64,000 bases of DNA from Actinopolymorpha cephalotaxi. GTDB lineage: Bacteria > Actinomycetota > Actinomycetes > Propionibacteriales > Actinopolymorphaceae. The position numbers were made by a program, and so were the translations under genes. The notes beneath the pieces are model-generated. The model ran no database searches, was not told the DNA's origin, and saw nothing but the letters and a program-made list of their open reading frames with translations. The stretch lies in the NCBI RefSeq assembly GCF_013408535.1, contig NZ_JACBZA010000001.1, positions 6,532,850 through 6,596,849 of the forward strand. The letters are read 5' to 3'. Below, in pieces: positions 1-7,401 of this stretch (position 1 is its first letter; each line of letters begins with the position of its first letter).

Positions 1-1
1 G

Positions 2-1333
2 GCGTTCCAGGGCCGGAAGGGCCGGCAGTCACCGAACGCGCCGGGTCGTACGGTCACCCTCGCGGGCTTCCTGCTCGGCACCGTCTCCGGCTCGGGTACG
101 GCGACCGCGGTCAGCCTGGGCTCGGTGTCGTGGCCGATCCTGCGCCGCGCGGGCTACGGTCGCGAACAGGGCGGTGGGGTGCTGGCGGCGGCCGGCATCG
201 GGGCGATCCTGTCGCCGCCGACCCTGGGCGCGGCGGCGTTCATCATCGCCGAACTCCTGCGCACCAGCTATCTCACCGTGCTGGTGTACGCGATCATCCC
301 GACACTGCTCTACTACGTCGGCATCATTCTGGCGATCGAGATCGACGCCCGCCGGCACGGCGCCCGCGCAGTGGACATCCCGGCCGGGTCGGCGCGCAAG
401 CTGTTGCTGCGCTTCGGCTACCACTTCGCGTCGCTGTTCCTGATCGTGGCGTTCATGGCGGCCGACATCCCGCCGTTCCGTGCGGTCGTGTACGCCACGA
501 TCCTGCAGTTCCTGTTCTCGTTCCTCGACCCCGCGCACCGGATGGGCCCGCGCCGGCTGCTGGAGGCGCTGGCCGCGGGCACCCGCAGCGTCCTTCCGGT
601 GGCGGCGGTGTGCGCTGCGGCCGGCATCATCGTCGCGGTCGTGACCCTCACCGGCCTGGGCCTCAACCTGGCCGGGATCATCATCGACGCGGCCCAGGTC
701 GTCGGCGACCACCCGACGCTGGTGCTGGTGCTGACCGCGGTGTTCGCGGCGGTCGCGGTGGCGGTCCTCGGTCTCGCCGTACCCGTCACCGCGTCGTTCA
801 TCATCGCGTCGGTCATCATCACCCCGGCGCTGGTGGAGCTCGGCGTGAGCCGGCCCGAGGCGTACATGTTCGTCTTCTACTACGCCGTGCTGTCCGAGGT
901 CAGCCCGCCGACCGCCCTGGCCGCCGTCGCCGCGGCCGCGATCACCGGCGGCAATCCGATCCGGACGATGTGGGCCACCTGGCGGTACGCGCTGCCGGCG
1001 TTCCTGGTGCCGTTCGCGTTCGTGCTCACCGACAACGGCTCCGCCCTGCTGGCACAGGGGCCGATCCTCGGCATCCTCGCGGCCACCGCGGTGTCGGTGC
1101 TCGCCGTCGCCGCACTCGCCGCGGCCACCGGCGGCTGGATCGTCGGGCCGGCCAACGCGCCGGAAAGGGTCCTTGCCTTTATTGCCGCACTCCTGCTTCT
1201 CTACCTGGAACCGCTCACCGCCGGGATCGGCGGCGCTCTGATCGGCGTCGCCGTCGTCCTCCATCTGCTCCGGCGCCGCCTGCGTGGCAGGCCTGGCGCG
1301 CCGGTGCCGGACACGCAAGGGAGCACCACATGA
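2..1333 (+). CDS. TRAP transporter fused permease, TAXI type (5' end outside window)
   Basis: This is the C-terminal part of a large multi-pass membrane permease that moves an organic acid or similar solute using an ion gradient, paired with a periplasmic-type binding protein. The frame is open from base 2, so the start lies upstream. The conserved stretch GTVSGSGTATAVSLGSVSWP and the following GIGAILSPPTLGAAAF segment are typical of the fused DctQM-like permeases of TAXI systems. About 440 residues are visible, dominated by hydrophobic segments and ending in a basic tail. Its TGA overlaps the ATG of the binding protein (ATGA), so the two are translationally coupled. The substrate cannot be told from sequence. 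Confidence 0.9.
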   Translation, partial: AFQGRKGRQSPNAPGRTVTLAGFLLGTVSGSGTATAVSLGSVSWPILRRAGYGREQGGGVLAAAGIGAILSPPTLGAAAFIIAELLRTSYLTVLVYAIIPTLLYYVGIILAIEIDARRHGARAVDIPAGSARKLLLRFGYHFASLFLIVAFMAADIPPFRAVVYATILQFLFSFLDPAHRMGPRRLLEALAAGTRSVLPVAAVCAAAGIIVAVVTLTGLGLNLAGIIIDAAQVVGDHPTLVLVLTAVFAAVAVAVLGLAVPVTASFIIASVIITPALVELGVSRPEAYMFVFYYAVLSEVSPPTALAAVAAAAITGGNPIRTMWATWRYALPAFLVPFAFVLTDNGSALLAQGPILGILAATAVSVLAVAALAAATGGWIVGPANAPERVLAFIAALLLLYLEPLTAGIGGALIGVAVVLHLLRRRLRGRPGAPVPDTQGSTT

Positions 1334-2364
1334 CCAGGTTCACTCACCGGTCCACCCGGCTGCCGCTGCGGATCGCGGTGGCGTTGCTCGCGGGCGTGCT
1401 CGCGCTGGCCGGCTGCGGCGGCAAACGCAACGACTCCGGCAGCGACGACGCGGGCGGCGGCAGTGGTGGTGGCGGCAAGAGCTCCGGCGGCCGGCTCACC
1501 ATCGCCACCGGGAACACCACCGGCGTCTACTACCAGCTCGGCGGCGGCCTGGCCCGGCTGATCGGCCAGGACCTCGACGGCTACAAGGCCACCGCCAGTG
1601 AGACCGGCGCGTCGGTGCAGAACATCCAGGGCATCGTGGCCGGCACCTACGACGTCGCGTTCTCCCTCGCCGACACCGCCGACGACGCGGTGGAGGGCAA
1701 GGGCGCGTTCAAGTCCAAGCAGCCGATCGAGGCCCTGACCCGGCTCTACCCCAACTACACCCACGTGCTGGTACGCACCGGCTCCGGCATCGACTCGATC
1801 GCCGACATGAAGGGCAAGCGCATCTCCACCGGTTCGCCGAACTCCGGCACCGAGGTGATCGCCCAGCGGCTGCTCAGGGCCGCCGGACTCGACCCGGCAA
1901 AGGACGTCAAGGCGCAGCGGCTCGGCCTCCCGGAGACCCAGGACGGCATGAAGGACGGCACGGTGGACGGGATGTTCTGGTCCGGCGGCCTGCCCACCGG
2001 CGGCATCACCGACCTCACCACGTCCCTGCGCGGCAAGGTGAAGTTCCTCGACCTGTCCGCGGAGCTGCCGAAGCTGCGGGAGGAGTACGGCGAGATCTAC
2101 GAGCCCGGCACACTGGCGAAGGCGACGTACGACCAGCCCGCCGACGTGCCCACCATCGTCGTACCCAACGTGCTGGTGGTGAAGAAGGGCTTCGACCCCG
2201 AGCTCGCCGGCAAGCTGGTCAAGCTGGTGTTCGACCGCAAGGCGGAGTTGGCGAAGGTCAACCCGGCGGCGAACGACATCTCCCTGGACACCGCGCGCAA
2301 GACCGACCCCATCCCGCTGAACTCCGGCGCCGACAAGGCCCTGAGTGATCTCGGTGCGAAGTAG
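1330..2364 (+). CDS. TAXI family TRAP transporter substrate-binding lipoprotein
   Basis: A 344-residue extracytoplasmic binding protein that presents solute to the upstream permease. The N-terminus has a signal peptide ending in a lipobox (LALAGC), so the protein is likely lipid-anchored after cleavage before Cys. A Gly/Ser-rich linker follows, then the TAXI core with ATGNTTGVYYQLGGGLARLI and a later GTYDVAFSLADTA stretch. The ATG overlaps the permease stop codon by one base pattern ATGA, which fixes the start. Length and order fit the family. The substrate is unknown; TAXI proteins often bind dicarboxylates or amino acids. Confidence 0.9.
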   Translation: MTRFTHRSTRLPLRIAVALLAGVLALAGCGGKRNDSGSDDAGGGSGGGGKSSGGRLTIATGNTTGVYYQLGGGLARLIGQDLDGYKATASETGASVQNIQGIVAGTYDVAFSLADTADDAVEGKGAFKSKQPIEALTRLYPNYTHVLVRTGSGIDSIADMKGKRISTGSPNSGTEVIAQRLLRAAGLDPAKDVKAQRLGLPETQDGMKDGTVDGMFWSGGLPTGGITDLTTSLRGKVKFLDLSAELPKLREEYGEIYEPGTLAKATYDQPADVPTIVVPNVLVVKKGFDPELAGKLVKLVFDRKAELAKVNPAANDISLDTARKTDPIPLNSGADKALSDLGAK

Positions 2365-2456
2365 GGGACCGGCGCGAAGTAGGGCAGACCAGCCCCTGAG
2401 CCTGCGAGCGGTTAGCGTGGGAGCGGTAACACACGCGAGGCGGGCGAGGTGGGCAG

Positions 2457-3470
2457 ATGGCCGGGCGGTTGACCGAGCGGGTCGCGAGCAAGATCCCCTT
2501 GCGGCGGATGGCGGCGACCCGGTGGGCGGAGCAGACGCCCACGTGGGAAGGCGCGCGCCCCGGACTGATCGAGGCCGCCCTCAAGCGTGCCGAGGCCAGG
2601 CCGTCCGGCAACTGGTTCGTGCTGGCGAGCAGCGCGGAGATCCGGGCCGACCGGCCGTTCGGGCGTACGGTCGCCGGGATCGAGCTGGTCGCCTGGCGTA
2701 CGCCCGACGGCGCGCCGCACGTCGGCCCCGGTGCCTGCCCGCACCTCGGCGCACCGCTGTGTCAAGCCGCAGTTGACGGGGGCAAGCTGATCTGCCGCTG
2801 GCACGGACTCGGCCTCGGCGCGCAGGGTTTTCCGGGCTGGGATCCCTATCCCGTCCACGACGACGGTGTGCTGTGCTGGGTCCGGCTGGACGGCCCGGGC
2901 GGGGAGGAGCCGCTGCCCGCGCCGGTGCTGCCCGAGCGGCCGGACGTCCCGGTGAGCATCGACGCGGTGGCCACCGTGGTCGGCCGGTGCGAACCCGCCG
3001 ACGTCGTGGCCAACCGGCTCGACCCGTGGCACGGCGCGTGGTTCCACCCGTACTCCTTCGCCCACCTGAAGGTGCTGGACGCCCCGCGTGATCCTTCGCC
3101 CGAGGACGACAACCTCGTGGTGGAGGTGACCTTCCGAGTCGCCGGCCGGGTCGGTGTGCCGGTGCGGGTGGCGTTCAGCTGCCCCGAGCCGCGCACCGTC
3201 GTCATGCACATCCTCGACGGCGAGGGCGCGACCAGCGTGGTGGAGACCCACGCCACCCCGCTCGGCGTGGACGACCGGGGCCGGCCGCTGACCGCGGTCA
3301 TCGAGGCGACGATCGCCTACTCCGGACGGCCCGGGTTCGCGGTGGCGCGGCGGGTCGCGCCGGCGGTGCGCCCGCTGATGCGCGTCGCCGCCCGCCGGTT
3401 GTGGAAGGACGACCTCGCCTACGCCGAACGCCGGTACGAGTTGCGCAGCACCGGCCGTTTCCCCGGCTGA
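2457..3470 (+). CDS. Rieske [2Fe-2S] protein with DUF5914-type C-terminus
   Basis: A 337-residue protein with an N-terminal Rieske domain. The cluster ligands are seen as CPH (Cys94, His96) and CRWHG (Cys113, His116). The rest resembles the DUF5914 domain found beside carotenoid CrtU-type genes in actinomycetes, including a DPWHGAWFHPYSF segment with possible metal-binding His residues. It is therefore a probable ring-modifying oxygenase or electron-transfer partner for carotenoid tailoring. It reads away from the transporter and lies upstream of, but in opposite orientation to, the methyltransferase-CrtU gene. A purine-rich stretch (GAGGTGGG) precedes the ATG. Exact substrate unknown. Confidence 0.75.
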   Translation: MAGRLTERVASKIPLRRMAATRWAEQTPTWEGARPGLIEAALKRAEARPSGNWFVLASSAEIRADRPFGRTVAGIELVAWRTPDGAPHVGPGACPHLGAPLCQAAVDGGKLICRWHGLGLGAQGFPGWDPYPVHDDGVLCWVRLDGPGGEEPLPAPVLPERPDVPVSIDAVATVVGRCEPADVVANRLDPWHGAWFHPYSFAHLKVLDAPRDPSPEDDNLVVEVTFRVAGRVGVPVRVAFSCPEPRTVVMHILDGEGATSVVETHATPLGVDDRGRPLTAVIEATIAYSGRPGFAVARRVAPAVRPLMRVAARRLWKDDLAYAERRYELRSTGRFPG

Positions 3471-3503
3471 GGCCGTGCCAACCTCACCGACCGGGCCCCG
3501 GGA

Positions 3504-3521
3504 ATTCTTCCGCGGAAGAAT
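3504..3521. repeat. 18-bp perfect palindrome, copy 1
   Basis: ATTCTTCCGCGGAAGAAT is a perfect palindrome inside a 24-bp sequence (3501-3524) that recurs without change at 4718-4741. The two copies bracket the phosphotransferase gene and its four hairpins. It could be a protein-binding site or the outer end of a small mobile cassette. No function is proven. Confidence 0.8.
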
Positions 3522-3568
3522 CTCGTCGCCGGTCGATCCGATCGAGCCCGCCGCCCCGGGCTAGTGGA

Positions 3569-3612
3569 GCGTGAAAACCGCGGGTGGCCCTGACCACCGC
3601 GGAGTTTCACGC
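3569..3612. repeat. Palindromic hairpin repeat A, upstream copy
   Basis: A 44-bp imperfect inverted repeat: GCGTGAAA at one end pairs with TTTCACGC at the other, the arms continue through CGCGG/CCGCGG and GTGG/CCAC, and the loop is CCCTGA. The core TGACCACCGCG is shared by all four hairpins around the phosphotransferase gene. It is followed by GCTGCGGCC, which also follows the downstream A copy. Confidence 0.85.
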
Positions 3613-3642
3613 TGCGGCCCACTCGACCGACCGGTCGCCGGA

Positions 3643-3686
3643 GTGTGAAAGCTGCAGGTGGCCCTGACCACCGCGAGCTTTCACGC
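3643..3686. repeat. Palindromic hairpin repeat B, upstream copy
   Basis: A second 44-bp hairpin, 30 bp after hairpin A: GTGTGAAAGCT pairs with AGCTTTCACGC, and the GGTGG/CCACC arms close on the same CCCTGA loop. The bases after it (CCCCGTCCGAGCCGAGC) are nearly repeated after the downstream B copy, so the repeated unit is the A-spacer-B block and not just the palindromes. Confidence 0.85.
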
Positions 3687-3742
3687 TCCCCGTCCGAGCC
3701 GAGCCGCGGAAGAGGGTTGAGTGGACGTGCCAGCATGTCTGC

Positions 3743-4507
3743 GTGACTGAGCAGCGGCTCGAGGGCGGCAACGTCGGCGGTGCGGTGCGAGTAGGAGACA
3801 CGGTCCGCCGCGCGGCGGGGCCCTGGACGCCGGCAGTGCACGCGCTGCTCGAACACCTTGCGGGCAAGGGGTTTCCGGGTGCCCCGCGGCCTTTGGGGTA
3901 CGACGAGCAGGGACGCGAGGTGCTCACGTTCCTCGACGGCGAGACGGTCGGAACGCGCAGGCCGCGACCTGCCTGGGTCTTCGCTGACGACACCCTCGAG
4001 CAGGTCGCCCGCTGGATGTGCGCCTACCACCGGGCGGTCGCCGACTTCGTACCTCCGTCCGGTGCCGTCTGGCGCGGGGGCGGCTCGTGGTCACCGGGCC
4101 TGATCATCGCCCACAACGACGCCGCCACCTACAACGCGGCCTGGCACCGGGGCAGGCTCACCGGGTTCTTCGACTGGGACTTCGCCGGGCCGGCCACTCC
4201 TGAGTGGGACCTGGCCCTCGCCGCTTTCAGCTGGGTTCCCCTGCACACCCGCAGCGTCGTCGCGGCCGAGGGGTTCACCGACTTCGCGGCCAGGCCACGC
4301 CGGCTGGAACGGTTCCTTCGTACCTACGGCTGGCAGGCGACCACCGGAGAGTTCCTGGACGTGGTCGGGGCGCGGGTCAGGTCGCAGGCCGACAGCATCC
4401 GCGAGCTCGCCGCCTCAGGTGACGAGGCGTTCGTACGCCTGCTCGGCCAGGGCATCCCCGACGACCTCGACCAGGCGGTCGCCGAACTCGCGACCTTCCC
4501 GCGCTAG
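3743..4507 (+). CDS. APH-family phosphotransferase
   Basis: A 254-residue small-molecule kinase of the aminoglycoside phosphotransferase fold. The catalytic loop is seen as HNDAATYN (Brenner-type HxDxxxxN) and the metal-binding motif as DWDFAGP about 20 residues later. LTFLDGETVG matches the hinge region. The start is GTG at 3743. The fold covers antibiotic kinases but also many kinases of metabolites, so the substrate is open. The gene stands alone, framed by two hairpins on each side and an outer 24-bp repeat, which suggests that gene and flanks moved or duplicated as a unit. Confidence 0.85.
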   Translation: MTEQRLEGGNVGGAVRVGDTVRRAAGPWTPAVHALLEHLAGKGFPGAPRPLGYDEQGREVLTFLDGETVGTRRPRPAWVFADDTLEQVARWMCAYHRAVADFVPPSGAVWRGGGSWSPGLIIAHNDAATYNAAWHRGRLTGFFDWDFAGPATPEWDLALAAFSWVPLHTRSVVAAEGFTDFAARPRRLERFLRTYGWQATTGEFLDVVGARVRSQADSIRELAASGDEAFVRLLGQGIPDDLDQAVAELATFPR

Positions 4508-4524
4508 TGCCGGCTTTGATCGGA

Positions 4525-4568
4525 GTGCGGAAACCGCGGGTGGCTCTGACCACCGCGAGTTTCCACGC
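4525..4568. repeat. Palindromic hairpin repeat A, downstream copy
   Basis: Same design as the copy at 3569: GTGCGGAAAC pairs with GAGTTTCCACGC across the core TGACCACCGCG. Base changes in one arm are partly matched in the other (GGAAA/TTTCC in place of GAAAA/TTTC), which suggests the pairing is maintained. Followed by the same GCTGCGGCC. Confidence 0.85.
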
Positions 4569-4598
4569 TGCGGCCAATCCGGCGGGTCTGGCACCCAA

Positions 4599-4641
4599 GT
4601 GTGATAGCTGCGGGTTGCCCTGACCACCGCGGGCTTTCACG
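4599..4641. repeat. Palindromic hairpin repeat B, downstream copy
   Basis: Corresponds to the copy at 3643: AGTGTGATAGC against GGGCTTTCACG around the shared TGACCACCGCG core. It is followed by CCCCGCCCGAGCCGAGC, which differs by one base from the sequence after the upstream B copy. Confidence 0.85.
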
Positions 4642-4720
4642 TTCCCCGCCCGAGCCGAGCGGCTCGAGTCTGATCGGGGCCGAACAGGCCCGTGGAAAGC
4701 ATTTCGAGTTGAGGAGCGGA

Positions 4721-4738
4721 ATTCTTCCGCGGAAGAAT
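4721..4738. repeat. 18-bp perfect palindrome, copy 2
   Basis: Identical to the palindrome at 3504, within the same 24-bp block (4718-4741). Here it lies outside the downstream hairpins, so the order is mirrored: palindrome, A, B, gene, A, B, palindrome. Confidence 0.8.
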
Positions 4739-4745
4739 CTCTCGC

Positions 4746-4889
4746 ATGCAGTCCGCCACCGCGTTCGAGATAGCCGGTCCCGATGCCGGCCCGTACGGCA
4801 GGGAGCCGCACGGCCTGGCAGTGGACGCCGCGGGCGCGGTGTGGGTGGCGCTGGAGACCGGAGCGGTCGTCCGCCTCAGCCTGACCTGA
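4746..4889 (+). pseudogene. Short remnant resembling the N-terminus of a virginiamycin-B-lyase-like propeller
   Basis: An ATG-initiated 47-codon frame contains GPYGREPHGLAVDAAGAVWV, which looks like one blade of the Vgb/SMP-30-like beta-propeller families, then stops. A real lyase would run to about 280-300 residues. The last 14 bp overlap the end of the convergent CrtU gene. I read it as a truncated leftover, possibly cut off when the flanking repeat unit formed. A short real peptide cannot be excluded. Confidence 0.35.
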
Positions 4890-7401
4890 CGTCCGAGCCG
4901 GCCCCCGAACCAGCGGGTGCGTACCGGTGGGACAACGCCCGCAGCGCCCGCCACCGGCCGGCGTTCGGGACGCTCCACACCTGGTGCGTCGGGCGGCCCC
5001 ACCGGGCGAGCAGGTGGTTGGCCGCGAGCAGGCCGCTGGTGGCGGCGCGTTCCATCAACGCCACCGGCGCGTCCACGCGCACCAGGTCGCCGGCGACCAC
5101 GACGCCCGGATCCGGGGTGGTGACCGTGGGCCGCCGGTCGAACCCGCCGGGCGGGAAGAGCGGGCAGTCCGCGCGGAACTCGTGGCGTTCGTCCACCACG
5201 GTCGCGTCGGCGGTCTCCGGGAACACCCGGTGCAGTTGCTCGAGCACCTCGTGGCGCAGCTTGTCCAGGTCGGTGCCGTCGGGCACGGCGTACGCGTGCA
5301 GTTCGACCACCGACCCGCCGGTGCGCCCAGCCCAGGCCCGGGCCTCGTCCTCGTACCGGTCCAGCACACTCACGTTGTCCAGCGGGCCGTATCCCGCCGT
5401 ACCCGCGAACGCCGGCCGGTCCGCCCGCACCGGCGTGGACAGCCACAGCCGGGACACCAGGAACGCGGGCGCGCTCGGCAACCCGGCCAGCTGGTCCCGC
5501 CACTCGGGTGTGCCGAGTGCAGCGGACCCGGTGACCAGCGACCGCAGCCCGGGTACGTCCGCGGCCAGCACGACACCGTCCACGTCGTAGATCGCCTTGT
5601 CGGTGTGCACGAGGTGCGTACGGCCGCCACCGCCGACGGCACTCGGCTCGACCGACCGGACCGGGGTGTCAAGCTCCACTTGCGCGCCGCGGTCGTACAG
5701 GTAGGAAGCGAGCGGGTTCCACAACGCCTGCGGGAACGGCGAGGACGGCACGTCGAACAGCAGACCCTCGCTGGAGCCGAGGAAGTACAGGTGGAACATC
5801 GCCACCAGTTCGGCCGCGGACAGGTCCCGCGGGTCGGCGAAGAAGCTCCGGGAGAACACCGAGAACGCCAGGTCGCGGGCGGCCGCCGGGAACCCGATGC
5901 GGTTGAGGAACGTGAGCGCGTCCACGTCGTCCAGCCGGTGGTAGACGTCGGGCACCGACACGTCCACCATCGGCAGCGCGGCCCGGGGCTTGAGCCGGAG
6001 GAAGTCGCGGGCGGCGAACGTCGGGCTGGTCGCGGCGAAGACGGCGGCGTTCAACGGCGGCGTACGCGGCACCCGGGTGAACGTGTCGCGCACACCGTCG
6101 GCGTGCAGCAGCGGGTAGTCGCGCAGCGGGACGAGCGAACCGAGTCCGGGGTCGACCCGCTCGATCAGCGCACGCAGGTTGTAGTACTGCCGGAAGAACG
6201 CGTGGAAGCCGCGGGTCATGGTGACCTCGCTGCCGTCGTTCAGCCGGGTGGACCAGCCGGCCAGCCGGCCGCCGAGGTGCGGCTCGCGTTCGAACAGGAC
6301 GACCCGGACGCCGCGTTCGGCCAGCGCGACCGCGGCGCTCACCCCGGCGATGCCGCCGCCGACGACGGCGACCCGGGGAGCCTCCGGCGGTCGCGGCACC
6401 GGGCGCACCGTGGGGGAGGGGAGCAGCGTCGCCCGGCGGTCCCGTCCCGGCGGCCGCGGCGAGCCGTTCCCGTCAGCAGTTCCGCCAGCTGCACCGTCGG
6501 CCGTCCGGTCGGCATGCCGGCCCTCGGATCCATTGCCCAGCCTGTCCAGGACCTTCCCCGCGTGCGCGTTCACGTGTCCGTCGACCTTCCCGTTCGCCTG
6601 GCCTCTCGCGTGGCTGTTCACCACCCGGCCGTTGACCTGACCGTTGACCTGGCCGTTGGCGCCCGCGGTGGCCGGACGGCTGGCGAGGAACGTGTGCACG
6701 ATCCCGCGCTGCCAGCCCGACATCGGGGCCACCCGCACCCGGGTGTAGCCCGCCGACCGCAGCCGCGCGGACAGCTCGCCCACGCTGTCGAAGTGCAGCA
6801 CGCTGTGCCGCAGGTGTTCGTACAACGCGGGGTGACCGGACACCGCCCGGCCCATCGGCACGATGATCGACGTGCTCACCGCCCGCCAGACGGCGCTGCT
6901 GAGCGGCGAGCCGGCGACGGAGTACTCGTGCACGGCGAGCGTGCCGCCCGGGCGCAGCAGGCCGAACACCTCCCGCAGCAGGGCGTCGGGATCGTCGAGG
7001 TTGCGCAGCAGGTAGGCGGCCAGCGCCCCGTCGAACGGCTCGTGTTCACCGACCGCGGCCAGCCCGGCGGTCAGGTCGCCGGCGTCGGCGTGCACGAACG
7101 TCACCCCGGCCGGCCAGGGCTTGCGGCGCGCCTGGGCCAGCATCCCGGCCGACCCGTCGACGGCGACGACCCGGGCGCGCGGCGCGACCCGCAGCAGGGC
7201 GGCGGTGGAGGCGCCGGTGCCGCAGCCGAGGTCGAGCAGCCGCAGCCCGGACCCGTCGCCGGACAGCGGCACGAGCCGGCGGGCCGACCTGCGCAGATGG
7301 GTGTGGTAGCCGGGATTGGATCCGACCAGAAGGTCGTAGGTGTCGGCCGCGTCGTCGAAGCCCGCCACCACCTGGGTCGGGCGCAACAGCCGGTCGGTCA
7401 C
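4876..7401 (-). CDS. crtU: SAM methyltransferase fused to CrtU-type carotenoid flavoprotein
   Basis: An 841-residue fusion. Residues 1-245 are a class I methyltransferase with motif I LDLGCGTG (56-63) and an acidic VAVDGS strand end. Residues 246-340 form a low-complexity Asn/Gly/His linker with repeated NGQVNGQVNG-like units. Residues 342-841 are an FAD flavoprotein: GGGIAGVSAAVALAERG dinucleotide motif, HLGGRLAG, and HAFFRQYYNLRALIERVDP typical of CrtU (carotene desaturase/methyltransferase forming aromatic phi rings). In Streptomyces crtT (methyltransferase) and crtU are separate neighbouring genes, so this looks like a CrtT-CrtU fusion. The GTG at 7401 overlaps the photolyase stop (GTGA). 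It is the last gene of the light-regulated operon. Confidence 0.85.
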   Translation of the reverse strand: MTDRLLRPTQVVAGFDDAADTYDLLVGSNPGYHTHLRRSARRLVPLSGDGSGLRLLDLGCGTGASTAALLRVAPRARVVAVDGSAGMLAQARRKPWPAGVTFVHADAGDLTAGLAAVGEHEPFDGALAAYLLRNLDDPDALLREVFGLLRPGGTLAVHEYSVAGSPLSSAVWRAVSTSIIVPMGRAVSGHPALYEHLRHSVLHFDSVGELSARLRSAGYTRVRVAPMSGWQRGIVHTFLASRPATAGANGQVNGQVNGRVVNSHARGQANGKVDGHVNAHAGKVLDRLGNGSEGRHADRTADGAAGGTADGNGSPRPPGRDRRATLLPSPTVRPVPRPPEAPRVAVVGGGIAGVSAAVALAERGVRVVLFEREPHLGGRLAGWSTRLNDGSEVTMTRGFHAFFRQYYNLRALIERVDPGLGSLVPLRDYPLLHADGVRDTFTRVPRTPPLNAAVFAATSPTFAARDFLRLKPRAALPMVDVSVPDVYHRLDDVDALTFLNRIGFPAAARDLAFSVFSRSFFADPRDLSAAELVAMFHLYFLGSSEGLLFDVPSSPFPQALWNPLASYLYDRGAQVELDTPVRSVEPSAVGGGGRTHLVHTDKAIYDVDGVVLAADVPGLRSLVTGSAALGTPEWRDQLAGLPSAPAFLVSRLWLSTPVRADRPAFAGTAGYGPLDNVSVLDRYEDEARAWAGRTGGSVVELHAYAVPDGTDLDKLRHEVLEQLHRVFPETADATVVDERHEFRADCPLFPPGGFDRRPTVTTPDPGVVVAGDLVRVDAPVALMERAATSGLLAANHLLARWGRPTHQVWSVPNAGRWRALRALSHRYAPAGSGAGSDVRSG

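Noticed and set aside
29-1318. Long minus-strand open frame (429 codons) opposite the TRAP permease
   Set aside because: Arg/His/Asp-rich with no motif; a mirror of high-GC third-position bias in the real gene.
3569-4641. CRISPR-like array from the four hairpins
   Set aside because: Only two copies on each side of a gene, palindromic throughout, no regular spacers and no cas genes.
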